Assembly: GCF_019059575.1 (NCBI RefSeq)
Contig: NW_024882872.1
Location: forward strand, 62,001-126,000
Length of the DNA stretch: 64,000 nucleotides
Reading direction: 5' to 3'
Origin: Amphibalanus amphitrite
Lineage: Eukaryota > Arthropoda > Thecostraca > Balanomorpha > Balanidae
In this document: piece by piece, positions 12,151 through 24,600 of the stretch
How positions within the stretch are numbered: the stretch's first letter is position 1
Layout: the number at the start of each line of letters is the position of its first letter
Program-made: the position numbers and the translations under genes
The notes under the pieces: model-generated
What the model saw: the letters and a program-made list of their open reading frames with translations, nothing else
Database searches by the model: none
Told to the model about the DNA's origin: nothing

Positions 12151-14193
12151 CGGAGGACCCGGCCGCCAGGGGCGCTGAAGTCGGCTGTCCCCGAAGGGTC
12201 TCCGTCTGACCTTACATGCGTGGAGCCTGGACTCCCTAGCTCGGTGGGTCGTGCTGCTCGGGCCAGGTAAACGGGAGAGGTCAACGGATGCTGCCTCCGG
12301 TGACCTGTTGCAGGGTCAACCGTCAGGTCAGTCAACATGACTATCAGGCAACGCCTATCTGCTGCACTGCCCAGTGCCCACTGATAGGGGTTCCACTCTC
12401 AATGTCAATCAGCTATCATAAATGTGATGCCCAGTGATGTGTTGTCATACCGTGTGTGATGGTATGTTTCACAGTCGTATGTGGTATATAAGTCCAAGTT
12501 TTGTCTGATGTCTCAGGCGGTCCATCGAATGTTGGGTGTGTTCACAGAGCGCTGTCGATAAATTGAGACCGTGCACCTATGGATGTGTTATCTGTCAAAT
12601 GTTCAGGGATCCCCAGCTCCCCAATTCACTGATGTACTCTAGTCGTGATTAATGGTAAGGTGTCTTGGAGCTACTTGGTCTGAGCTACTTGGAGCTGTGT
12701 ATCCTATCAATTATCGTTTATCGTTCGTGAAATCAGAAATGCTATAGTATGTGTCAAATATTTCATATTTTTGTCAGTGTAATATGTAGCAATAAATTAT
12801 TTATGATTTAGCTCTCCATTAAGTTGTTTCTTGCAGCCTGTTTCTACTTTTTATGTTTATCTACGGCCCCGCACTTCATCACTATGTTACCTGTCTGTTC
12901 GTAAGCCAATATAAGCCACCGAAAGTTGCAGCTTTCCTGTCTTCTATATTCAGCTACTGTCATCATCATACTGAACATTTCATCATCAAATACTAGATAA
13001 CCGAGTTGAGTTCTCTATTTATGATCATTGTATAAGACAAGAATCTACGTCGAGATTTCGTTGACACGCGCATTTGGCCACTGGAACACGATTATATGAT
13101 TGCGGTATTAACTTTCTCGGTCAGACTTGATGGATCCACCGTTACTTTGCGCGGTACTTTTAAGACAGACTGTACAAAACAATACAATCTTGGGAGAGGA
13201 ACGCGAACTAGGAGGTCAACGTTTTCATATCTTCCGTTTCAAACTGGTTATGATCGTATAGCGTTATCAACTACATCCAAAAAGTGGAGATGACGATAAA
13301 CGTGTCTCGAGCGCGTAGGCGGATGAGATAACGACTTCCGTCGCACCTTCAGATAAATCCAACCGGTCCAGATCTCGTCTGTCGATTCAATGATTCATTC
13401 AAGGGAGCCACCAGCCACGGCTGTTGTCTTTCGAGCGTATTCAGCTTAGCCCACAATCTCAGGCTTTCGCCTGTCCCCCTCACAATCTACCCACTCTCTG
13501 CACCTTCTGACCGTCTCCACCCTCAGCCCCACCTCCTCCCCAATCCCAGCCGGACCTGCCTGCTTCACTTCCAGCTCGCCCTCACGTTCTCAGACCCGGC
13601 ACCAATGCAGCGTGACCTACTCGTTCCGCACCCGGTACAGCCGTGAGCTCAGTCTTTCCCAACCACTCCCCGACCCCGCAGACCGCAGACAGGTGCATTG
13701 AACGCTTCACGTCACTGAGAACTGAAATTAAGTCGCTCCCGCACCGCCGCAGGCGATACAATGAGTTCAGTGAGCTCACCACGGCAGGCGCGTGTATATG
13801 TGCCAGCAAGCATGACTTGCATATTGTCACCCTTCCCAGGCAGGTACCGACGCACTTTCGGATGTTCCGGACAGCGCGGTGTGCTATCTCAGGCCGACAA
13901 AGTGCCCTTCTGCCCGGAGTGACTAACCCCTCCCTCGGTCAAGGGAAGCCCGATGTGAATGGTCTCCCGTCGGTGTCGTCAGCTGTGGCCGCCGTGACTG
14001 ATGCCCTGGATACGCCCCTGACAGCCAGCTGGCGCTCTCAAGGTCACGGAACGATCGACCGCGGCGGCGGCGGTGCGCAGGCAGCCGGAGCCAGTCGGCG
14101 GCGACCGGTGACGGGTGTGGTCCACGGCAGATCGGGCGGCGTCTGCGTAAAGTGCGTGTAGAAGCTCGACGCGTGTCCACGTGGTCGGCCAGA
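12151..14193. other. Intergenic region between TMEM33 and FAXC-like gene
   Basis: No conserved exon was recognised. The segment holds the TMEM33 3' untranslated region. From about 13530 it becomes GC- and CpG-richer towards the FAXC-like start, which fits a promoter and 5' leader. The frame open upstream of the FAXC-like ATG (from 14152) has no ATG of its own. Confidence 0.45.
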
Positions 14194-15192
14194 ATGCACG
14201 GAGGACCGGGCCCGGCGTATAGCGGCGGCGGAGGCGGCTACAGCGGGCCGCCGCCCACCGTCGGGGGTATGTTCGGTGGCGGTGGCGGCGGCGGCGGGCC
14301 GCGGTTCGGCAGCGGAGGTCTGCGCAGCGCCTGCAGAGAGGTGGCCGACAGTCCGGCGTGCCGCCGTCTGCTGCAGCTCGCGCTGGGAGCGGCCGCCGTC
14401 GGCATCGGCGTCAAGCTGTACACCCAGTACCGGCGCCGTCAGCGGCGCGCGCGATGGGCGCAGCAGGGCAAGGACGTGGTGGTGCTGCACACCTACCCGC
14501 GCTGCACCACCGTGCCCAACATGTCGCCGTTCGCGCTCAAGATCGAGACCTACTGCCGCATGGCCGGCATCGCTTACGTCATCGACACGGAGGAGCCCAT
14601 GGGCGGCAAGCTGATGAGTCCCTGGATCACCATCAACGGCGAGGAGATCAACGACTCCGAGCTGATCCTCGACTACCTCGAGAAGCACTTCAACAAGCCC
14701 GTGGCGGCGACGGAGAAGCTGACGCCCGCCCAGCGCGCCGTCGGCCGCATCACGCAGGTGATGCTGGACGAGCACACCATGGGCCTGCTGGCCATGAAAC
14801 GCTACGTCATCGACAATATGGAGTACGTGGGCACCATCCTGCCGGCGCAGATGAAGAAGATGGTCATCATCTACAAGCTCTTCTTCTCGGGCGTCATCAA
14901 GAAGCGGATGTGGCTGAAGGGCGTGGGCCGGTTCACCGAGCCCGAAGTGCTGTTCTTCCTGTACCGTGACCTGCAGGCGCTGGCCGACACCCTCGGCAAG
15001 CAGCCCTACCTGCTGGGTAACGAGCCCACCACCTACGACGCGGCGGCGTTCTCGCTGCTGGCGCAGGCGCTGTGCGCCACCGCGCCCGAGGTCGAGGTGC
15101 AGGTGCGCCAGAAGCACGACAACCTCTGCCAGTACTTTGACCGTATGAAGTCCAAGTTCTGGTCTGACTGGGACCAGGTGCTGGCGCAGTAG
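14194..15192 (+). CDS. fax: Failed axon connections homolog (FAXC family), intronless
   Basis: This gene is 332 residues from the first in-frame ATG at 14194 to TAG 15190. FAXC/Fax proteins have a glutathione-S-transferase-like fold; Drosophila fax was found as a dominant enhancer of Abl axon phenotypes, and enzymatic activity is not established. A glycine-rich low-complexity tract covers residues 5-42. A hydrophobic segment (about 59-76), followed by arginine-rich YRRRQRRAR, suggests a membrane anchor. A thioredoxin-like N-domain (about 95-170) carries the family motif VPNMSPFALKIETYCRMAGI, and a GST-C-like helical domain (about 180-325) contains GRFTEPEVLFFLYRDLQALA and an LLGNEPTTYDAAAFSLLAQA motif. 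The single exon could reflect lineage intron loss or an old retrocopy; the frame is intact. Long antisense ORFs here are shadows of GC-rich codons. Confidence 0.9.
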   Translation: MHGGPGPAYSGGGGGYSGPPPTVGGMFGGGGGGGGPRFGSGGLRSACREVADSPACRRLLQLALGAAAVGIGVKLYTQYRRRQRRARWAQQGKDVVVLHTYPRCTTVPNMSPFALKIETYCRMAGIAYVIDTEEPMGGKLMSPWITINGEEINDSELILDYLEKHFNKPVAATEKLTPAQRAVGRITQVMLDEHTMGLLAMKRYVIDNMEYVGTILPAQMKKMVIIYKLFFSGVIKKRMWLKGVGRFTEPEVLFFLYRDLQALADTLGKQPYLLGNEPTTYDAAAFSLLAQALCATAPEVEVQVRQKHDNLCQYFDRMKSKFWSDWDQVLAQ

Positions 15193-16670
15193 GTGCTGGC
15201 GCTGCCGGCGGTAGCGGCTGACTGAGTGCCTGTGAGTGCGAGCTGCAAGGCGAATGGTGGGAGGGAGCGGCGCGTGACTGGAGGCGGTGCCCGCCCGGCC
15301 GGCTGGGCTGCCGCTGAGTGACCGAGCGGCCACCCGGCTGCCTCGGAGGATGGTGTACTTAGACGCCGTGTTGGACAGGTAGCCCCTCGGGCGGTGTCGT
15401 CTCGACGCTAAAGGACTGCAGTGGTGAATACATGTGTATGTGAGGAGCGAGCACTACGTCCCTAAAATTACTCTGCTCCGGCGAATATACCAGAAAACAC
15501 GCCAATATGCCAAATATTTATTGTAAACGTAACGATTCCTTGTCCAGATTGCGCTGTTGGCAGCGTGGTGCCACGGTCGCGTCGGTCGCGGTGACGCGTG
15601 CGTCAACCGGCCGCCCTGGACGGAGGTACCTGGGCAGCCGGCCAGGGGGCCGGGCTGGCAGCGGCCGAACTCACGTGTCGCAGCGGCGAGTGATACTGGC
15701 ACAGTGACACACCCAGCTGCCGGACTGGTTACGAGGCAGTTATAAGTGGAGCAAAACATTGATAGTGATACCAAAACCGAGATTACCATCCACTTAAATA
15801 GTGGTACTTTCTTTATAAATCCAACAATACCTGCGTGTCTTAGTAATGTGCCAGGAATAACACTAATAATTTCAGTCCCATAATTCTGCGAATATCACAG
15901 ACGTAAAGGCACCACAGCAGTTCAAAAACAGTAATAGCGAGATGCATCACCAATGCCCATGCTGAACGCTGGTTACTGTCGGTGGGGCATGACAGGAATC
16001 TTTTACGGACCACAGACAACTTCCCATCCCCAAGACATGCCTTCTCACATGCCATATCTGTTAAGTAGATCCTTGCATTAAATAAATACCATATCACCCG
16101 AAGGAGAACACGGACACCAGCAAACATAAGGCAGTGCAGTATCGCTGCAGTAGCATACCGTAAAAAGAAGATCAATGATCTCACTCTAGACAATTGAGTC
16201 TGACAAACATGGAAAAATTCGAAGGAGTGCGAAAAAAACGTGGATACGGGCCCGCACCAAACCCCATCCCCTCCCCAAAAACGACAGCAACGGACAACAA
16301 TAAATTACAGACAAACTGCAATATCAACGGTTTGCCTTCATTATTTCCACCATAACCATCTAGCCATATCAACGACAAAAGACAGAATGGCGACATACTG
16401 GAAACGCAGTTCTGTATCACCAACACTTCAAAAGTGCTCCCCAAAGAGGTCACCCGTTAGTCGTTACCACAAAAATCACAAAAATACACACCCCACCAAC
16501 CCAGTCCGTGCAAAACAGCATACCGACTTATCAGCGATATTTGACGCACGGTCTCCCATGATGTAACTCAGCATGGAGTTTCAGTTGGAAAGCGTTTATC
16601 ACAGCTCTTCGCGGACAGCGTCCTTGGCGGTATCCTCCTGCAAATAGAACCGATATGTGAGTCACTCTTA
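15193..16670. other. Intergenic, no gene seen
   Basis: This holds the probable 3' untranslated region of the FAXC-like gene, then A/T-rich DNA. Open frames on the minus strand around 15840-16450 are hydrophobic by chance and match no family I recognise. Confidence 0.45.
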
Positions 16671-17080
16671 AGGCTGCCCCACACTGGACCTCGCATGCGG
16701 GTTGCGAGTTTTTTGGTTTTCGGGTTTCTTCAAAATCAAATAATACAATCTAAGCTGAGTGACCCACAATACCATCTAACAAGCGAGCCTGCATGTTTTT
16801 AGGTTGTGAGCCACCTTGCATCGCATTCCAAAAGTTGATTTTGAGTCAACTTTCGATTTTCCTCGCTGCGAGGTTTGCGGGTTTTTCGTTGGAGTCGAAT
16901 TTTGGTTCGTTGCACTGGTATTGCGACTATATATAATTTTCTGAAGGTGTACCGGCTTCACTGCATTCATGAAGTTACCATATGGGAACGGTCTTATCAC
17001 TCTATGAATTAGTATTGTGTCCGCAAACTCAAAACCCGCAAACACGCAACCCGCATGCGAGGTCCAGTGTGGGGCGGCCT
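16671..17080. mobile_element. 410-bp MITE with 3-bp TTA duplication (PIF/Harbinger-like)
   Basis: The ends are inverted copies: the left begins AGGCTGCCCCACACTGGACC and the right, read in reverse, begins AGGCCGCCCCACACTGGACC. Similarity continues through CTCGCATGCGGGTTGCG. TTA flanks both sides (16668-16670 and 17081-17083). A 3-bp TWA duplication with GG-rich ends is typical of the PIF/Harbinger superfamily. No transposase is present, so it is non-autonomous. Confidence 0.82.
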
Positions 17081-17487
17081 TTACGCAAACCTCGCATATG
17101 TCCGGACATTGGGCAATTACACAGGGCTTCCAAATCATCTATAAACATCCCCAATCAGCCGATCAGCTTGCTTTCAGCGCGTGGGTGGGAGGAAACAGGA
17201 GATTCAGAGACTTGCAGACTACACGAGCAACGTGCAACGAGAACATCGAGAAGAGTTAGACTATATGGACGAGCGCCGAAAAAAAGCAGACTGAGTACCC
17301 CAAAACCGAAATATCATCTGCAGCATCAGTGATTCGGGATCCCCTGAACCATCCTGCCCCTGCATCACTTCGGATTCGTGGGCGTGAAACTCGCAGTTAA
17401 TCCATCAGCTATCCTATCCTACCAAGTACAGGTCTCGCGGGTTTTAGCGGTAGGTTTTGCACCTAGAAAATTTAGTGTACTTCAGGC

Positions 17488-18470
17488 TATATAGGGTAAG
17501 GGCGGGTAAGAGTACGCGGGCGATAAGAGTACGCATCAGCTGTTCCGGTTGCTTAGCAACGCGGGTTTGTCGAGTTCATGAAGTGACATGAAGCCGCCAG
17601 TGCGTGCTTGTCACCAACAAAACGTGGGCGTTGAGCGGCGACGCTGTTGAGTTTAAGGCGATGAATATTATTTTCGAGCGTTGTGATATTATTATGGTAT
17701 GGTACAATAATTTTGATACTTGGCAGTTGAGATAAGGTACATTTCCGTGATTGTTGTGGGAAACTTGTGAGGTTTTCTGGGGAAATACTGTGCAAAGCAA
17801 TATTCTGTTTGCGAAGTTTTGCACAACGTTTCGGGGTTGTTTTGTGCGCGAATTGCATGTACGGTAAGAGGACGCACTGTTCAGGAGGGTAAGAGTACGC
17901 AGAATTATACATTAAATCGAATATACAGAAATATAAAATTATTAATCTATCGCTCAATGACGTTTGTTTTGTAGGTATATCATCAATGGAGCTCTGTGAT
18001 GCAGATACGTACCCGAAATTCTTCCAAATACGAGTTATTCTCCCTTTTGATTGTGAATTTTTTTAAGATACACACGACATGATTATTTCCTGATTTATAG
18101 ACTTGAAAGATTTATTTTATGTTTTCCTTTTTGGATACTAAAATTAACTTAAATGCCTTCTGAGTTTGAAGTTAAGCATTTGGACAGTACAAGCTGCATA
18201 GGTGTGTGTTCATATGCTTGCGTACTCCACCCGCCTGGCGTGCGTACTCTTACACACCCCATATGGTAAGAGTACGCAACTGCAGCGGTTCAGAAAATGT
18301 CAGTTTTAGATCACTTCCATTTACGCTGAAGGATCGTTGCCCCATGGGTTGATGGCTAATTCAATGACCTTTAATATTCCCTATTTGCGATTTCTTTCTT
18401 TCAAATATTAAACAAATGAGAGCAAGAAATCCACTAAGTGCGTACTCTTATACGACTTCACCCTATTCGT
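17488..18470. mobile_element. Inverted-repeat element with dispersed GTAAGAGTACGC motifs
   Basis: The left end, TAGGGTAAGGGCGGGTAAGA, and the right end (reverse complement TAGGGTGAAGTCGTATAAGA) are imperfect inverted repeats. TA lies just outside each. A TAAGAGTACGC word recurs internally at about 17507, 17526, 17891, 18228, 18243 (reverse), 18268 and 18440 (reverse). There is no transposase frame. It is probably a non-autonomous DNA transposon with subterminal repeats; the superfamily is uncertain. Confidence 0.6.
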
Positions 18471-18632
18471 CGTCTTAAGCTTTAAAGTGTTGAAGATCGA
18501 TCGAGTTGTTGGTTCACAAGCCGGCCATGATCGTGTAAAATGGCTTCATCGTACATCGATTGGCTTCTGAGATATAACCGGAAATGTAAAAGTGCAAAAC
18601 CTACCGCTTAATCTCGCGAGAGCCGTACCACC

Positions 18633-21600
18633 CTACATTACATTCGTGAATGTGAGGGAAGTCTGACTCACGTCGAGCAGCGCTGCCAGCTGCAGATACT
18701 CGGCCACCCAGACGCGCAGGGAGCGGCCCAGGCTGGTGACGCTCGGCCGGTGGATGACGGACGCGTCATCCGAGTCCTCGTGCCACACGGCCGGGAACGG
18801 CACCGGGATCACGTGCAGGATCTTCACTCCTGACGGTCGGCGGGCGAACGGGCGGGGAGAGAGGTCAGCGAACGGTGGAGACGAAGGGTCGAGGTATGTT
18901 GCGGGAAAGCGAATAGCCAAAAGCCCGTTTAAAAAAACATTGGAACATATGCAAGGGCAGCTGCTATATGTTTTCTTGCCATGATGGATAGCAAGCAAAG
19001 AGATATGTAGCTTTTCGTGCTTTTCGCAAGGAGGGCGACATTGTTTGAGCAGTAAATAGCATTTACTGGTCGAAAATGCGCAGTCGTTGAATGAACAAGT
19101 GCGACATTTTTTTTTTTAGCGAAAAAAAAGTTTTATCGACTAATTGCAGTTCTCTTCTCACCTCTATGCATAAACGGCAGATGATCGTCTTCTATACCGA
19201 CTGGTGAGCTCCACGACTTCCTCACTTTGAACATCCGCGGCGCGCCGTCCAAGAGGCGCAGTTTCTTCAGCCGCCTCTCGACCGCTGCCAGCTGCCTGAA
19301 CTCGGCGTCCGCACAGTACGGGTAGTTGTAGATGGTGGGACTCTGGGTGCCCAAGAGATCGAGCAGGACGAACAGGTCCTGGGCGGGAGAGCGGCATCTG
19401 GTTAAACGCGAGCGAATACGACCTGCAGTGATTTTAGCGCTGAACGAGTGAACTTGTGGCGGAAACCAAACTACCTCCAGTCCCTGAATCACGATCCCCC
19501 GACCTAACCTGGCCGGCTTATTAGCGTTCTTCTCACCATGCGCTGCAGTTCAGTGATGACGGTGTCCCCGGCCCGCTGGTAGACGGTTCGCTCCAGCTCA
19601 GAGGCCAGGTGACGCGCGCCGTATATCGAGTCGGTGTCGGTCCAGTGGACAATGGCCTCCTCACCGTCCAGGAACAGCAGCTGCAGCGTCAGCTCCGAGC
19701 GGCCCTGAGCGGAGAGACGCAAACAGATAGTGTCAGTACTCAGTACCGCTACCGCACTGGCACAGCAGCTGAAGCGTCAGTTCCGACCGGCCCTGGACAG
19801 AGATACAGGCATAGACAGTAGACACTCAGTCAGTGTTAGCTCAGAATGGCCGTGGAGACACGCGAATTCGGGAACGAACCGAATGGACGCATGGATGTGC
19901 AATGTGCAGTGCAGCTCAAGCACAATAGGTACACATTACACACTAGCATCACATTTACAAAAAAAAAACGACTACTGTGGGAATCCGAAAAGCCCAGCGG
20001 GTTTAGTTATACCGACCTTGATTGGGTCCAGATACCGCTTGGTCATCAAAGTAGCCAGATGGAGCATCATGGCACAGGGCACGGCCGAATCAGTGGCACC
20101 TGCGGGACAGAACAGTAATGCTTCGTCATTCCACAGCCAGATTAACAATGTTTTTAGGAGCTTTGAGTACGCAACAAAATTAGCCGTCTTGCATACAACC
20201 TATCCGCGTCAAAATAGCCAGCCCGAAGAAAATACACCACCTCTCCTGACTCCTACATATAAACACATGCATACAAACGCACTATCTATATCCGTAGCAC
20301 TCATTACACAGCGCGGCACCGGCGCCCGGTCGTCATTCGCCAGATACTTGACACCGCCGGAGGACGGACACCGTCCCCCCCCCCCCCAGCGGACTCAGCG
20401 GACCCGATCCCCCCCCCCCCCCCCCCCGGCCGACTGACCGATGAACGTGTCCCGTCCGAAGATGGAGTCGTAGTGACAGGCCAGCACCAGCCGGCGCGGC
20501 GCCGCCGGGTCGTGCGTGGCTATTACGTTGGTGAAGTCCATCGGACCGCGTGGCGTCCGCATCTCGAACGTGCGGTTCCCGTCCACGGCCCAGCCCAGGG
20601 ACTCCAGTGTGCTCACTATGTGCTGTGGGTGTACCAAGAGGATGGTAGTTCTGGGAATATTCAATATATGAAACCTGGGGGTTGGAAACTAACTGAAGTT
20701 ATTTTGCCTAATAATGCATGCAATTTATTGCAGCTTGATCATCACATTAGTGCATTGTAAGAGGTAAAAGAGGCTTTCAGATCACCTCGACTCCTATAGA
20801 TATGTATCACCTAACTGACTTAGGATAGGTACCTAATAAGCCATTTCGTTTGAATTCCCTGTTAGTTTAATACCAGCTTTTTAAAGTAGAGGTGTTCTTA
20901 CCTGTCTAACTTCTGTGTGGGCTGCTGAAGTCACATAGCGTGGCCTGAGCATTGGTGCCAGGAGGCTGTTAAATGATGCCCCATCTGGGTCCATCTGATG
21001 ATCCAGCAGTGCCAGCTCCTCCAAGCGGTCACCCAGTGAAACAGGCACATGACTCCTCTGTGAGAAAAAGGTGAAAAGCTTGAGCTACAGTAGCAACCAG
21101 CACCTTGAGTAGCACAAACAGTGGTATGCATACTATTTAGTATTTGGTAAGTATTGATAATTACATTATTCATATTGATTCATACCCAGTAAACATGCCG
21201 ACGTCGGCCCGACGTCGGCCGACGTCGGGGTGACGTCGGCAACTCGGCATCGGCATGCCGACGTCGGCCCGACGTCGGTCCAACCTCGGCACGACGTCGG
21301 CTGGATGTCGGATATGCCCGCATGTACCGATGTCCAGCCGAGGTCCAGCCGACGTCGGGCCGACGTCGGACCGAGATCAATTGCTGAGGTCCAGCCGACG
21401 TCGGGCCGACGCCGGACCGACATCGGCCGCTGTTTTGACCGTTAAAATAATATAAAATACATGATTCATGTTTCATAAAGAGCTTCTGTATTCAAAATAT
21501 CCTCAGGAAACTCAAATCTTCCTCCACGCCGCAACCCCCTGATCCGGACTGGACGGGAAACTTTATCCCATTTGGGATTGCCCGTAAGCCGAGCTCGCCC

Positions 21601-24600
21601 GTAGCCGGGTGCGGTGAGTGCTTGGGGGCTGCTCGGCCTATCCTTTGGTCAGGCTCAGCCCCGGCAACTCACCAGGGCCGGGCCCAGTTCATATAGAAAG
21701 GCCAGTCGGCAAGTGTCACTTTGCCAAAGTGCCACTTATCAAAGGGACACTTTGGGAAACGTTGGTGCAGGTGTGTAAGAGTGGCTATATGAATCTGATT
21801 GTGGGGTCGCCCTTTCCAATAAGTGTCACGTAACCAGCGTCCTAAAATTTGTCGATTTGGGTGGGAAACAACATCCAAATTATGACAATTTTCCACTCTC
21901 ATTTCAAATATTCGAGAGCGATTTTCCACTCCCAACCTCAAAAAAACAAGGAGTATCTGCGTGCATGCTCGTAAACATCATATTGATACATGTAATACAA
22001 GCTACATTCTACCACATGTGTGTGGTGATGAATGCTATCAATCCGCTTTCCCTTCATTCTTACCACTCCCTCCTGTTTTTAGCTTTACCTGACAGGCAAT
22101 TTTCCACTCTCATCTCCCTGGTAACTGAATAAATTTACCCCTCTGACACCCAAAACAAAATATAATTCTGGGACACTGCACGTAACAGCAATGGGACCAG
22201 GGACTCTATATGAACTGGACCCAGCGTGCTCGCCAAGAAGACCAATGTCTTCTCTCCATCCTATCATCCTTCCGGCTCTGAAATGGTCTTGTCAGACCGA
22301 AAGGGCATAAGCCAACAAAACAAACTGAATTAGCTATTTGGATGCGTGGTGTAGTGGTTAGCGCACTAACCTCGCGTTCAAATGACACGGGGTTCGAATC
22401 CCATCGCCGGATGATGCTTTTGGCGTGTTGTCCCAGTCAAGGGCGGATCCAGCCGGCCGTCTTGGGGGGGGCCAACCTGTTGGGACTAGCCAAACCTAGG
22501 GTACCCCCAAATCTAGTTTTCTCACCGGTTTTAGGCCACTTATTTTTCACCCTTCGCCTTTTCATCGAAAAAAAAAAACGAAACGAAAACATTTGCAAAA
22601 AGTGAGATATTTTGTCTCAGCTGAGTCAAGGAACTACCTTTTTGGTAACGTAGAATAAAAGCTTAAATCTTCCACATGAGCTGTCAAGCCAGGTAAAGAG
22701 GGGGATTTTTTTCTTAAATGTTTTCTTCCCTTTAGTTTTCCTTTGTGACCCACAACCGCTAATTCAGGGAGGGCAAGCTGCCCCGGCGGTTCCTAACCCT
22801 ATGAAAAGTTGTGGGGCAGCGCCCCCACGGCCCCAGAGTTGTGGGGGCAGGCTGCCCTCACTGACCCCCAGCTCCCGCTCCCATGACCACAAAGTTCAGG
22901 CCCATGGCCCGGCGTCGAGCTCAAATTCAGACTCGGCAATGTTGATGGTGTGTCCGAGTTCAGACAAGCTGAGCTTATGCTGGATTCAGCTAGGACGATT
23001 GAAGAGGTATCCTGTTGGGCTAAATTCCGGACAATCTCAAGCTCTAATTTTGCATTTAATGCTTAATTATCCTACTATGTTGAGTGAAAACCAAGTGAAA
23101 ACTACCCATGTGTCATTAAGTATAACTTCAAATAGTGGGTTTAGTTAGTGACATATGGTGGAGCATTAGGGGTTTTAGGGGTGCACATGCACCCCCTAAC
23201 TGAATAAAGCACCTTCTCAAAATGACGCTTGAAACACTTCAAAAACAAGTAAGTACCCCAGTAAACATGCCGACGTCGGCCCGACGTCGGCCGACGTCGG
23301 GGTGACGTCGGCAACTCGGCATCGGCATGCCGACGTCGGCCCGACGTCGGTCCAACCTCGGCACGACGTCGGCTGGATGTCGGATATGCCCGCATGTTCC
23401 GACGTCCAGCCGAGGTCCAGCCGACGTCGGGCCGACGTCGGACCGAGATCAATTGCTGAGGTCCAGCCGACGTCGGGGCGACGTCGGACCGACATCGGCC
23501 GCTGTTTTGACCGTTAAAATAATATAAAATACATGTTTCATGTTTCATAAAGAGCTTCTGTATTCAAAATATCCTCAGGAAACTCAAATCTTCCTCCACG
23601 CCGCAACCCCCTGATCCGGACTGGACGGGAAATTTTATCCCATTTGGGATTGCCCGTAAGCCGAGCTCGCCCGTAGCCGGGTGCGGTGAGTGCTTGGGGG
23701 CTGCTCGGCCTATCCTTTGGTCAGGCTCAGCCCCGGCAACTCACCAGGGCCGGGCCCAGTTCATATAGAAAGGCCAGTCGGCAAGTGTCACTTTGCCAAA
23801 GTGCCACTTATCAAAGGGACACTTTGGGAAACGTTGGTGCAGGTGTGTAAGAGTGGCTATATGAATCCATTGTGGGGTCGCCCTTTCCAATAAGTGTCAC
23901 GTAACAGCAATGGGACCAGGGACTCTATATGAACTGGACCCAGGGTGCTCGCCAAGAAGACCAATGTCTCCATCCTATGAAACTTCCGGCTCTGAAATGG
24001 TCTTGTCAGACCGAAAGGGCATAACCGAACAAAACAAAACCAAATCCGTTAGCTGGCTGCGTGGTGTAGTGGTTAGCGCACTAACCTCGCGTTCGAATGA
24101 CACTGGGTTCGAATCCCATCGCCGGCTGATGCTTTTGGCGTGTTGTCCCAGTAAACATGCCGACGTCGGCGACTGGGGGGCTCGAATCCCGCCGCCGGCT
24201 GATATTTTTGGCGCGTTGTCCCAATAAACATGCCGACGTCGGCCCCGTCGGTCCAACGACAAACGATCTCGTCAACCTCGGCAAACGATCTCGGCCCGAC
24301 GTCGGCTCGAAGTCGGCTGAACTTCGGCTGGACGTCGGAACATGCGGGCATATCCGACGTGCAGCCGATGTCGGGCCGAGGTTGAACCGACGTTGGGCCG
24401 ACGTCGGGCCGAGCCTCGGCCCGACGTCGGGCCGACGTCGTCATGTTTACTGGGACAGGTAAGGGGAAATTGTGTCTTCCTCTGTTAACCCTCGCCCGTA
24501 TAGGGGGAGGGGTCGAACAGACCCCACCCCCCCGGTTTTTCGCGAATAACTCGCGTAAAAACGGCTAATCGCGACGAAACTTTCAGTACCCTCGATTTAA

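Larger units (their letters stand above)
21185..22432. repeat. Composite CGACGTCGG repeat plus SINE, copy 1 (in QPCT intron 1)
   Basis: The block starts CCCAGTAAACATGCCGACGT and carries about ten GACGTCGG palindromes in 250 bp. A unique-looking 500-bp body follows, ending in a tRNA-derived SINE (22340-22413) and a tail GTTGTCCCAG. It is nearly identical to 23257-24150 except for a 344-bp insertion at 21835-22178. The palindromic part alone recurs at 24147-24455 and 25955-26267, where it is closed by the reverse complement CATGTTTACTGGG. The tiny arginine- and proline-rich ORFs in it are spurious. Confidence 0.85.

Noticed and set aside
14044..15333. 429-codon antisense ORF over the FAXC-like gene
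   Set aside because: It is a histidine/arginine/leucine-rich shadow of a G/C-third-position coding strand. The plus frame has clear family motifs.
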